Positions 1-5,787 are shown, counted from the stretch's first letter. The stretch: 5,847 nucleotides of DNA from Thermodesulfobacteriota bacterium (GCA_003645605.1 QNAY01000097.1:1-5847), one strand, 5' to 3'. A program made the numbers and translations. Notes: a model not told the origin generated them from the letters alone.

Positions 1-7
1 TGCAACA

Positions 8-59
8 CACGAAAAAGAAAAGAATTATCACGAAAGCACGAAATACCGAAAACACGAAA
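8..59. repeat. Short tandem repeat, CACGAAAN units, 8-bp period
   Basis: CACGAAA occurs at 8-14, 29-35, 37-43 and 53-59, with a degenerate copy (ACCGAAA) at 45-51. The last four copies are in exact 8-bp register (29, 37, 45, 53); the first lies 21 bp upstream, out of phase. The array is downstream of the cbiK stop codon and may continue beyond the window edge. The rest of 60-145 shows no gene. I infer a dispersed intergenic repeat; no function is visible. Confidence 0.6.
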
Positions 60-145
60 GGGAAGTCTTCGGATCGACATCCTTTAACCTTCAACCTAAA
101 TGACTAACATACAGAAATACCCGCTTTTAGCGTAACCTATTTTTT

Positions 146-925
146 TTAACGAATATTTCCAGGAATGACAGCTATTGCCGCCTCAATATGGTCACAGAAT
201 ATGTCACTTATGCCGGGATATAATCCAAGCCCCTCTCCTTCAATTGACACGGTGATCCCATGGTCCTGGAAGACCGTTTTCCATGAATGCTCGTTCTCGC
301 TGATCAGATCCTCTTCAAAATGCATCCCTGCAACCAGCATAAACGGCACCAGGCATACTTTTTTGAATCCGGCCTGCCTGACATGGGCTACAATCGCGTC
401 CTGTTCAGGGTATTCTTCAACCACTCCCACATAAATCTGCGGGCCGATTTCTTCGCGCAGCATATGATGTAAAGCAAGATAGCTTGACCAGATGGGATGA
501 TCCGTGCCGTGTCCAACCAGCACTATTGCCTCGCCGGGGTGAGCAGCAACCACCGGTCGCAATTCATTGATAACAGCCAGATAATCTTCAGGAGAACTGA
601 GCAGGGGGAGGCCGATGGATGTCCGAATCGATGCATGATCAACCTCGGCAAGCAACCGGTAGAACTCATGCCCGGCCAGAAAATGAATTGACTGTACAAC
701 AGCCCATTCATGCCCCTTTTCATGAAGCTCTTGCAACACCTCATGGGGATGCTTCATGTCAATATTTTTTCTTTTTTTAATCCAGTCCTTCACCATGCGG
801 GATGAATAAGACCAGATAATTTTGTGGCCGAGGAAACGCTCCCGGACCCTTTTATCGATATATTCATAGGTCGTCAGCGCTCTGGTGGTTGTGCCAAAGG
901 CAGCCATGACTATGGGTATTTTCAT
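146..925 (-). CDS. cbiK: Sirohydrochlorin cobaltochelatase, CbiK family (cytoplasmic type)
   Basis: A 259-residue protein of the CbiK/class II chelatase family. These enzymes insert Co2+ into sirohydrochlorin (or factor II) in the early-cobalt, anaerobic branch of cobalamin synthesis; some family members can also use Fe2+ in vitro. The N-terminus MKIPIVMAAFGTTT is the usual first strand of the fold. Metal-ligand candidates are His139 in VGHGTDHP, Glu170 in VVEEYPE and His202 in AGMHFEEDL. Their spacing matches the His-Glu-His set known for Salmonella and Desulfovibrio CbiK. There is no signal peptide, so the protein should be cytoplasmic, unlike the periplasmic CbiKp of Desulfovibrio. The start at 925 fits the family N-terminus, but no Shine-Dalgarno is visible in front of it, and a repeat element begins only 11 bp upstream. 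No other cobalamin genes are in view. Family call is firm; the physiological metal is inferred. Confidence 0.92.
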   Translation of the reverse strand: MKIPIVMAAFGTTTRALTTYEYIDKRVRERFLGHKIIWSYSSRMVKDWIKKRKNIDMKHPHEVLQELHEKGHEWAVVQSIHFLAGHEFYRLLAEVDHASIRTSIGLPLLSSPEDYLAVINELRPVVAAHPGEAIVLVGHGTDHPIWSSYLALHHMLREEIGPQIYVGVVEEYPEQDAIVAHVRQAGFKKVCLVPFMLVAGMHFEEDLISENEHSWKTVFQDHGITVSIEGEGLGLYPGISDIFCDHIEAAIAVIPGNIR

Positions 926-936
926 ATCAATCAGTT

Positions 937-1093
937 TAACCGTTCACGGGATTATATTGCCCGTTTTACCGCAACTCACCGAACTGTAAGCGTTTACGTT
1001 GCCGCAGATACGAGGCGTACGGGTACGCAGACGTACTCCATGTACTTCAAGTGCCCGGCAACAAAGCAGATGCGGTGCCCTGTGAACGCTTAC
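937..1093. repeat. Palindrome-rich element with terminal inverted repeats (MITE-like or REP-like)
   Basis: The left end TAACCGTTCACGGG (937-950) is matched in inverse orientation by the right end at 1078-1092, whose reverse complement is TAAGCGTTCACAGGG; they differ by one mismatch and one inserted base. A third, internal copy, TAAGCGTTTAC, is at 987-997. Inside are a perfect 6-bp palindrome GCGTAC/GTACGC (1015-1020 / 1023-1028) and four GTAC tetramers within 29 bp. CCGGCAAC (1055-1062) can pair with GTTGCCGG (1094-1101), and CGGCAAC (1056-1062) can pair with GTTGCCG at 998-1004. There is a 17/20 direct repeat between 985-1004 and 1081-1100. No credible coding frame and no clear target-site duplication are seen. 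It fills almost the whole gap between the aminotransferase and cbiK. I infer a non-autonomous mobile or folded RNA-type repeat; a downstream structure for the aminotransferase mRNA is the alternative. Confidence 0.65.
951..956 (-). promoter_or_regulatory. Possible -10 box for cbiK inside the repeat element
   Basis: A perfect TATAAT reads on the minus strand at 956-951, 25 bp before the cbiK ATG. It would give a leader of about 15-20 nt. No good -35 hexamer is found at 15-18 bp spacing. The box also sits between the arms of a small CGGG/CCCG palindrome (947-950 / 960-963), so it may be chance in an AT-rich loop. If real, the repeat element supplies the promoter of cbiK. Confidence 0.25.
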
Positions 1094-1114
1094 GTTGCCG
1101 GATTCTGGAATTCC

Positions 1115-2320
1115 TTACTTGAGATTGCTGAGGGCAGTGCTCAGCCTGTCCATCCCCTCCTGGATTATGCTCAGGTCTGTAGCATAGGAGAATCGCATAA
1201 AGCGGTTGTCTCCAAAGGCAACGCCCGGCACTCCGGCAATTCGAGCCTTTTCCAGCAGGTAGTCAGCCATGTCCAGCGATCCACTGATTTTTTGGTCTGA
1301 TGTCTCTTTCCCATAATAAAATGAAAGATCAGGAAATACGTAAAAGGCCCCTTTGGGTTCTACACATGAAATTCCCGGAATGGCCCTGAGTCTTTCCATA
1401 ATGTAGTTTTTTCTTTTGAGAAAGGCCTCTTTCATCTTCAACACACCGTCTTGAGGGCCGGTCAGTGCGGCCAATGTGGCCTTCTGGGCTATTGAGTTGG
1501 GATTGGAGGTACTCTGGCTCTGTATCTTGGTTGCAGCCTTTACTACAGCCTCCGGACCTGCTAGATAGCCTATGCGCCAGCCGGTCATGGCATAAGTCTT
1601 TGACACACCGTTTACCACCATTACGTGCTCCTGTGCCTCAGGGACTACAGAGGCAATATTCTCCGGGCCTTCGTTGCCAAAGCGGATTTGATCATAGATG
1701 TCGTCAGTGATTACTACAAAATTATGTTCAACCGCCAGCTCAGCTACGGTTTTAAGGTCGTCTCTGCTATAGACGGCACCAGTGGGATTTGACGGGCTGT
1801 TAAGGATTATGGCTTTGGTTCTGGATGTTAACATGGAGCCCAGTGCCGCCAGGTCCAGGGCAAAGTCCTTGTCAGGGTCGCTTGTCAGGAACTTAACATT
1901 GCCTCCTGCAAGCTCAACCATTGCAGGATAAGAGACCCAGTAGGGCACTGGAATTATGACTTCGTCTCCCGGGTCCAGAATGGCCTGAGCCACATTGTAC
2001 AGGACCTGTTTTCCTCCGGTTGAGACCATAATTTGTTCAGGCCGGTATGTCAGCCCATAGTCCTGTTCTATTTTGGCCCCTATAGCCTCCTTCAGCTCGA
2101 GGATACCACCTACCGGCGTATATTTTGTGAATCCATCCCGGATGGCCTTTATAGCAGCTTCTTTTATATGCTCAGGAGTATCAAAATCCGGTTCTCCTGC
2201 TGACAGATTTATTATGTCGACTCCTTGTGCTTTGAGAGTCTTGGCCTTTGTGTCTACTGCAAGTGTGGGTGACGGCTTGAGATTTCGTACACGTTCTGCA
2301 AGTGGTAACGTCCAGGACAT
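1115..2320 (-). CDS. aspC: Class I PLP-dependent aminotransferase, aspartate aminotransferase AT-1b type
   Basis: A 401-residue fold-type I, PLP-dependent aminotransferase, full length for the 1b group of aspartate aminotransferases. Such enzymes exchange the amino group between aspartate and 2-oxoglutarate in the cytoplasm; some relatives also act on prephenate or aromatic acids. Visible landmarks are LSAGEPDFDTP (39-49), TGGKQ (101-105; Lys104 corresponds to a distal-carboxylate-binding lysine in the Thermus enzyme), SPSNPTG (175-181; Asn178), TDDIYD (205-210; Asp206 for the pyridine nitrogen, Tyr209), SKTYAMTGWRIGY (240-252; Lys241 Schiff-base lysine, Arg249) and RFMRFSYA with Arg376 for the substrate alpha-carboxylate. 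The ATG at 2320 has a strong Shine-Dalgarno nine bases upstream. It lies about 130 nt after truA in the same direction and could be the tail of that operon. The symbol is by family: aspartate is the likely donor, but prephenate aminotransferase activity cannot be excluded. Confidence 0.93.
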   Translation of the reverse strand: MSWTLPLAERVRNLKPSPTLAVDTKAKTLKAQGVDIINLSAGEPDFDTPEHIKEAAIKAIRDGFTKYTPVGGILELKEAIGAKIEQDYGLTYRPEQIMVSTGGKQVLYNVAQAILDPGDEVIIPVPYWVSYPAMVELAGGNVKFLTSDPDKDFALDLAALGSMLTSRTKAIILNSPSNPTGAVYSRDDLKTVAELAVEHNFVVITDDIYDQIRFGNEGPENIASVVPEAQEHVMVVNGVSKTYAMTGWRIGYLAGPEAVVKAATKIQSQSTSNPNSIAQKATLAALTGPQDGVLKMKEAFLKRKNYIMERLRAIPGISCVEPKGAFYVFPDLSFYYGKETSDQKISGSLDMADYLLEKARIAGVPGVAFGDNRFMRFSYATDLSIIQEGMDRLSTALSNLK

Positions 2321-2328
2321 TTATTGTT

Positions 2329-2337
2329 GCTCCTTTT
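2329..2337 (-). promoter_or_regulatory. Ribosome binding site of the aminotransferase gene
   Basis: The minus strand reads AAAAGGAGC here, leaving nine bases between the GGAG core and the ATG at 2320. This is the strongest Shine-Dalgarno in the window. It fixes the start codon and suggests that translation does not depend on coupling to truA. Confidence 0.8.
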
Positions 2338-2360
2338 GATGATCATTAATAACTGAATTG

Positions 2361-2456
2361 AGCGTTTAGCTGTTAGCATTTAGCTGTTAGTAACCTATTT
2401 GGAAAACAGCAGCAAATTAACCGCTAATAGCTAACCGCTGATAGCTAAAGGCTAAT
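2361..2456. repeat. Inverted array of 14-bp TAGCTGTTAGC-type units able to form a long hairpin
   Basis: The left arm holds two perfect copies of TTTAGCTGTTAG (2365-2376, 2379-2390) with 14-bp spacing. The right arm holds the inverse type, CCGCTAATAGCTAA (2421-2434), CCGCTGATAGCTAA (2435-2448) and a partial unit AGGCTAAT (2449-2456), also with 14-bp period. Positions 2366-2390 and 2424-2448 are complementary at 20 of 25 positions, with a 33-base loop. In plus-strand RNA three of the five exceptions become G-U pairs; in minus-strand RNA (the operon's sense) they are A-C mismatches. The right end contains the truA stop codon (2452-2454). I infer a dispersed intergenic repeat that also gives an mRNA hairpin between truA and the aminotransferase gene. 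There is no U-run that would make it a standard terminator. Confidence 0.7.
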
Positions 2457-3282
2457 CGATCAATTTAATAATGAACGGAATTTCGGATATATCATAATAA
2501 ACTCGTTTAAGATACAGACCCTGTGGTGGAGCGGTGGGACCGGCTGAAGAACGATCCTTAGAGGCAATCACATCGGCCATATCTTCATAAGATCTTATTC
2601 CAAGACCGATTTGCACCAAAAGCCCCACAATATTCCTGACCATATAACGGAGGAAACCGTTAGCGGCAATAGTAAATATATAGTGCAGTCCTCCGGCTGG
2701 AGGGAATATTTCCCAGGTTATCGGCTTTATTTCACACAAGTATATGGTGCGGACACCTGTCTTTGCGTTGCTTCCGCCAGCCTTAAAGGCGCTGAAGTCA
2801 TGGGTGCCTATGAGTGAAGGGAGCGCCGTTTCCATGGAATGGATATCCAGCGACCGGTTTAGCAACCATGCCCTCTTATTCCAAAAAGGAATCTTGGTAT
2901 CTGAAACCAGGATGTGATAGCAGTATGTTTTATAGATTGAGTTCCGAATTGAGTGAAAATCAGGGGAAGCCTCTGATGCGGCCAATATAGCTATATCCTC
3001 CGGCAACAGACTGTTCAGACCCTTTAAAAATCCTTCAAGGGGTATTTTCGAATCAGTATGAAAATTTGCTACCTGGGCCAGGGCGTGTACTCCGGCATCA
3101 GTTCTTCCTGAGCCGATCAGGCAGACCTGCTCACCTGTCATCTTTTCGATGGCAGCCTGGATAACTTCTTGAATGCTTATCTGACCGACCTGTTTTTGCC
3201 AGCCATGATACTTTGTCCCGTTGTATTGGATGGTAAGCTTTATGTTTCTGGATGGATGGCGGGATTGGTCTGAATAGTCCAT
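2452..3282 (-). CDS. truA: tRNA pseudouridine(38-40) synthase TruA
   Basis: A 276-residue TruA-family protein. It isomerises uridines 38, 39 and 40 in the anticodon arm of many tRNAs, in the cytoplasm, normally as a homodimer. The catalytic aspartate is Asp62 in the invariant SGRTDAGVHA segment (58-67). Tyr120 in YKTYCYHI is the conserved active-site tyrosine; RYMVRNIVG (212-220) and GPTAPPQGLYL (248-258) are the family's C-terminal signatures. The family domain starts near residue 13 (NIKLTIQYNGTKYHGW), so about 12 N-terminal residues are extra. I keep this ATG because no later in-frame start precedes the domain. Its ATG is only 3 nt after the argC stop and no clear Shine-Dalgarno precedes it, which suggests translational coupling to argC. 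The stop codon TAG lies inside the repeat array that follows. Confidence 0.95.
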   Translation of the reverse strand: MDYSDQSRHPSRNIKLTIQYNGTKYHGWQKQVGQISIQEVIQAAIEKMTGEQVCLIGSGRTDAGVHALAQVANFHTDSKIPLEGFLKGLNSLLPEDIAILAASEASPDFHSIRNSIYKTYCYHILVSDTKIPFWNKRAWLLNRSLDIHSMETALPSLIGTHDFSAFKAGGSNAKTGVRTIYLCEIKPITWEIFPPAGGLHYIFTIAANGFLRYMVRNIVGLLVQIGLGIRSYEDMADVIASKDRSSAGPTAPPQGLYLKRVYYDISEIPFIIKLID

Positions 3283-3285
3283 GGT

Positions 3286-4323
3286 CTAAGGACAGAGAGG
3301 TATTGTGTCCAGGCCGAGAGATTCGTTCAGACCGGCCATTATATTGAGATTTTGGACAGCCTGTCCTGATGCGCCTTTTACCAGATTATCTATGGCGGAT
3401 ACAAGTATAAGTGTGTTGGTGCGCCCGTCCACCTTTGCTCCGATATCGCAAAAGTTGCTTCCCCTCACATAGGATATGTTGGGGAAAGTGCCTTCCGGCA
3501 ATACACGCACAAAGGGAGAATCTTTGTAGAATTCCTTTATGACAACACGGACCTTGTCTGTGGATATTTCCTCGGTAAGTCGGGCATAGGTCGTGGTGAG
3601 GATGCCACGGGTCATGGGAATCAGATGCGGGATAAAGGTCATGGCCACGGGTTTGCCTGCTGCTGCGGAAAGTTCTTGTTCTATTTCAGGCATGTGACGG
3701 TGTTCAGCCACTTTATATGCCTTGAGTCCCTCGTTGACTTCGCAAAAAAGGGTTCCCATGGAGAGGCTCCGGCCGGCCCCGCTGACTCCGGATTTTGAAT
3801 CCGCTATTATCCCTTGAGAGCTGATTATTCCCGAATGAAGCAATGGGACAAGAGGGAGGATCGCACTGGTTGGGTAGCAGCCAGGGTTTGCTACAAGTTG
3901 CGCTGATGCGATATCTTTTCTGTAGATTTCAGGCAGTCCGTATATTGCCTTATCAAGCTGTTCAGGGGCAGTGTGGGCCTGATACCAGGTTTCATAGGTC
4001 CGGCGGTCCCTCAGACGAAAATCCGCCGAGAGATCTATGATTCTGCATCCCGCGTCAAAAAATTGCGGAACAATCGACATGGCAGCCTTATGTGGGACTG
4101 CTGTAAAAATCCATTCAGCGGATTTGCTCAGGTAGGTGACATCAGGCTTTGTGAAGAGAAGATCACTGTAGCCATGCAGTGAGGGAAAGACCTCCTCCAC
4201 AGGATGGCCTGCATATTTGCGGGATGTTACTGCAACTACGTTTGCCTGTGGATGGAGTTTCAGGATACGCAGGAGTTCAATTCCCGTATAACCGGATCCT
4301 CCTACTATTGCTATGCGTAACAT
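3286..4323 (-). CDS. argC: N-acetyl-gamma-glutamyl-phosphate reductase
   Basis: A 345-residue protein, the usual length of type 1 ArgC. It reduces N-acetylglutamyl 5-phosphate with NADPH to N-acetylglutamate semialdehyde, the third step of arginine synthesis, in the cytoplasm. GGSGYTG (8-14) is the nucleotide-binding loop of the Rossmann domain. Cys149 in NPGCYPTS (146-153) is the catalytic thiol that forms the thioacyl intermediate. SGVSGAGR (178-185), AEHRHMPEI (206-214, with the catalytic-region histidines), HLIPMTRG (233-240) and NLVKGASGQAVQN (313-325) are family blocks. It sits 36 nt downstream of rpsI and 3 nt upstream of truA, so it is probably co-transcribed with ribosomal proteins. 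No other arg gene and no recognisable arginine operator is in the window. No strong Shine-Dalgarno precedes the ATG at 4323. Confidence 0.96.
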   Translation of the reverse strand: MLRIAIVGGSGYTGIELLRILKLHPQANVVAVTSRKYAGHPVEEVFPSLHGYSDLLFTKPDVTYLSKSAEWIFTAVPHKAAMSIVPQFFDAGCRIIDLSADFRLRDRRTYETWYQAHTAPEQLDKAIYGLPEIYRKDIASAQLVANPGCYPTSAILPLVPLLHSGIISSQGIIADSKSGVSGAGRSLSMGTLFCEVNEGLKAYKVAEHRHMPEIEQELSAAAGKPVAMTFIPHLIPMTRGILTTTYARLTEEISTDKVRVVIKEFYKDSPFVRVLPEGTFPNISYVRGSNFCDIGAKVDGRTNTLILVSAIDNLVKGASGQAVQNLNIMAGLNESLGLDTIPLCP

Positions 4324-4359
4324 TGTTTCGGGATAAGTGCCTAAACTTTTCCCATGAGT

Positions 4360-4752
4360 CTAGCGCTTGGAATACTGATAACGTTTTCTGGCCCCTGCGA
4401 GTCCATATTTTTTGCGCTCTTTTTTTCTGGCGTCCCTGGAAAGGAGACCCGCCTTCTTTAGGGGGATCCGATATCCTTCATCGACCAGCAGAAGCGCGCA
4501 GGCTACACCATGGCGGACTGCCTCGGACTGGCTGCTTTTCCCGCCACCCTTGACCTTGATCATGGCATCGAATTTGCCGAGCGTATTTGTAATAGCAAAA
4601 GGCTGTTCTGTAATAAGACGGGCGGTACCTACATCAAAGTATTCATCAAAGGGCTTGCCATTAGCCGTCATTCTACCTTCACCGGGGTATATCCATACGC
4701 GGGCTATAGCAGTTTTTCTTTTGCCGGTGGCATAGTGGCGTGTCTGTTCCAT
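4360..4752 (-). CDS. rpsI: 30S ribosomal protein S9 (uS9)
   Basis: A 130-residue S9, normal length for bacteria. S9 binds 16S rRNA in the head of the small subunit, and its basic C-terminal tail reaches the P-site tRNA. Visible are the N-terminal ATGKRKTAIARV (8-19), the glycine-rich block VKGGGKSS (67-74), and AGLLSRDARKKERKKYGLAG (101-120) leading to the ending SKR at 128-130. Within residues 69-87 the usual GGGxSGQxGAIRHGIARAL pattern is altered: the SGQ glycine is Ser74, the GA pair reads Glu77-Ala78, and the arginine of IARAL is Cys85. The gene follows rplM after 30 nt, the usual bacterial pairing. An AAGGA Shine-Dalgarno (4763-4767) lies ten bases before the ATG. Confidence 0.97.
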   Translation of the reverse strand: MEQTRHYATGKRKTAIARVWIYPGEGRMTANGKPFDEYFDVGTARLITEQPFAITNTLGKFDAMIKVKGGGKSSQSEAVRHGVACALLLVDEGYRIPLKKAGLLSRDARKKERKKYGLAGARKRYQYSKR

Positions 4753-4782
4753 ATTGCCGATATCCTTAAATGGGTCGTTAGT

Positions 4783-5217
4783 CTAGCTGTTTAGCTGAAG
4801 TTGTTCAGGAACTTGGGCCTGATGTGGATGCTGTGGGCCGGCATAGATTTTAAGTTTCTTGAGCTGGCTGCGTCCCAGGCGACTTTTGGGTAACATGCGT
4901 TTAACCGCCAGTTGAATAACCTTTTCCGGCTTTGTCTCCAATAATTTGCGAGCAGTAACCGCCTTCATGCTTCCGAGATAGCCTGAATGTCTGTAATAGA
5001 ATTTTTTGTCCAGCTTTTGACCGGTAAGCCTGATTTTATCTGCATTTACTACTACGATAAAGTCACCAGTATCCAGATGAGGGGTGAAAATAGGTTTGTG
5101 CTTACCCCGCAGTCTTGTGGCAATTTGAGTTGCCAATCGGCCGAGAACCTTATCACTGGCGTCCACAACATACCATTTACGTTCAATTTCGTTTACCTTT
5201 GGAAGAGGTGTTGCCAT
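4783..5217 (-). CDS. rplM: 50S ribosomal protein L13 (uL13)
   Basis: A 144-residue L13, one of the early-assembling proteins on 23S rRNA. Landmarks are the N-terminal [18 protein letters not shown] (residues 13-30), the [20 protein letters not shown] segment, YYRHSGYLG, the basic [10 protein letters not shown] block and the C-terminal [11 protein letters not shown] motif. I place the start at ATG 5217 (MATPLPKVN): it gives normal family length and has GGAG eight bases upstream. An in-frame TTG at 5244 would add nine residues unlike L13 and cover the Shine-Dalgarno, so I reject it. This is the first gene of the rplM-rpsI-argC-truA cluster. Confidence 0.97.
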   Translation of the reverse strand: MATPLPKVNEIERKWYVVDASDKVLGRLATQIATRLRGKHKPIFTPHLDTGDFIVVVNADKIRLTGQKLDKKFYYRHSGYLGSMKAVTARKLLETKPEKVIQLAVKRMLPKSRLGRSQLKKLKIYAGPQHPHQAQVPEQLQLNS

Positions 5218-5225
5218 ACAATATA

Positions 5226-5229
5226 CTCC
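5226..5229 (-). promoter_or_regulatory. Ribosome binding site of rplM
   Basis: The minus strand reads TTGGAGTATATTGTATG. The GGAG at 5229-5226 is eight bases from the ATG at 5217. It decides between this start and the upstream in-frame TTG at 5244. Confidence 0.75.
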
Positions 5230-5242
5230 AATTTCTAACTGC

Positions 5243-5272
5243 AAAAAACATTTGTCCTCTCTGAATGAAAGG
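5243..5272 (-). promoter_or_regulatory. Leader hairpin with downstream U-run ahead of rplM
   Basis: In the transcript, CCUUUC (5272-5267) can pair with GAGAGG (5261-5256) around an AUUCA loop: six base pairs, one of them G-U. Nine bases later comes a run of six U (5248-5243). A short outer GUCC/GGAC pairing (5280-5277 / 5257-5254) competes with the inner stem. L13-S9 operons in several bacteria are controlled by leader RNA structures, but this one does not match a class I can name. The stem is weak and the U-run is not adjacent, so a simple terminator is unlikely. Confidence 0.25.
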
Positions 5273-5279
5273 CACTGGA

Positions 5280-5308
5280 CATCTAAAAGAAATATACATG
5301 ATTGTCAA
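5280..5308 (-). promoter_or_regulatory. Probable sigma-70-type promoter of the rplM operon
   Basis: On the minus strand a perfect TTGACA (5308-5303) is followed, after 17 bases, by TAGATG (5285-5280), a weak -10 match. It would start transcription near 5273, with a leader of roughly 55 bases. A second candidate lies just upstream: a perfect TATAAT at 5328-5323 with ATGACA 19 bases before it, which is over-long spacing. The location between the pabB remnant and rplM fits the operon promoter; which box is used cannot be decided by eye. Confidence 0.5.
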
Positions 5309-5342
5309 GGGTAAAAATATTAATTATAGATGTTAATCCCAT

Positions 5343-5753
5343 GGCTTTGTCATCAAAATTACCCGTCCCGAAAAATGGAAGGGTTCCTCTTTGTAAATCC
5401 AATAAAAATCCTCACTGCATAGGGCCAGGCAGTCTGTCTCTTACGGGGCTGTGATACGCAACAGGAAAAAATGGCTTCTTTCCCTTTCCCCGGAACTTTT
5501 CTTCCGCCTGGAGGACGACAGAATTTGCTCCAAACCCATGAAGGGTACATTAAAGAGGGGAAGGACAACAGACAAAGATTGTGAATTCGCACGTTTTTTG
5601 GCCAACGATTCCAAGAACCGGGCAGAGAATATCATGATTGTTGATCTGCTATGGCGAATCTCAACTATTGCCTTCCGGAAGTTTTCGGCCAAACTCGAAA
5701 AACCGGATAGCAAACACCTGCATCATGAGCCTCTTGCAAAACTCAAAGAATGA
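5343..5753 (+). pseudogene. pabB: Decayed internal fragment of pabB (aminodeoxychorismate synthase component I)
   Basis: The intact family makes 4-amino-4-deoxychorismate from chorismate for folate synthesis. From about 5433 to 5651 the plus strand encodes a clear chorismate-binding segment: QSVSYGA, then LSLSPELFFRLED, PMKGTLKRGR with the PabB-type lysine (TrpE usually has Ala there), and KNRAENIMIVDLL with the metal-binding glutamate. The next expected block, RNDLG, is lost: the frame reads WRIST and goes on to a stop at 5751-5753 with only faint similarity. Upstream the homology shifts frame: HQNYPSRKMEG...FVNPIKIL (5351-5413) resembles the family stretch around YQxNYT and GDPxxLY, and a TAG at 5420-5422 interrupts it. 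Roughly 200 N-terminal and 130 C-terminal residues expected for PabB are absent. No start codon with a ribosome binding site is seen. I read it as a dead relic lying divergent to rplM. Confidence 0.8.
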
Positions 5754-5757
5754 AATG

Positions 5758-5787
5758 TTTTTTTGGCTTTTGAGAAAGCAAAAAAAA
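5758..5787. other. AT-rich imperfect hairpin after the pabB relic
   Basis: TTTTTTTGGCTTT (5758-5770) can pair with AAAGCAAAAAAA (from 5775) around a TGAG loop, with one bulged G. It could act as a weak terminator in either direction, but the stem has only two G-C pairs. The remaining 5788-5847 is strongly AT-rich; I see no gene in it. Confidence 0.3.

Noticed and set aside
1..59. CRISPR array at the left edge
   Set aside because: The units are 8 bp with no unique spacers; this is a simple tandem repeat.
121..147. CGCT/AGCG hairpin followed by a run of T on the plus strand, as a terminator
   Set aside because: The stem is only four base pairs, the T run starts eight bases later, and no plus-strand gene ends here. 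On the minus strand, where cbiK ends, no U-run follows the hairpin.
824..1300. Plus-strand open frame of 158 codons across the repeat element
   Set aside because: It overlaps the 5' end of cbiK and the 3' end of the aminotransferase on the opposite strand and runs through the palindromic repeat. The protein resembles no known family and lacks a ribosome binding site.
2391..2440. Separate promoter for the aminotransferase gene (TTGCTG / TACTAA, 17-bp spacing on the minus strand)
   Set aside because: Both boxes match the consensus at only about half the positions and the region is dominated by repeats.
4179..4794. Plus-strand open frames opposite argC and rpsI
   Set aside because: The opposite strand carries unmistakable ArgC and S9 proteins; these frames have no motifs or ribosome binding sites.
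5218..5244. N-terminal extension of L13 from an in-frame TTG
   Set aside because: The nine extra residues are not L13-like, and a good Shine-Dalgarno sits exactly before the ATG at 5217.
5359..5713. Minus-strand open frames opposite the pabB relic
   Set aside because: They are antisense shadows of the pabB-like segment; their translations show no family motifs.
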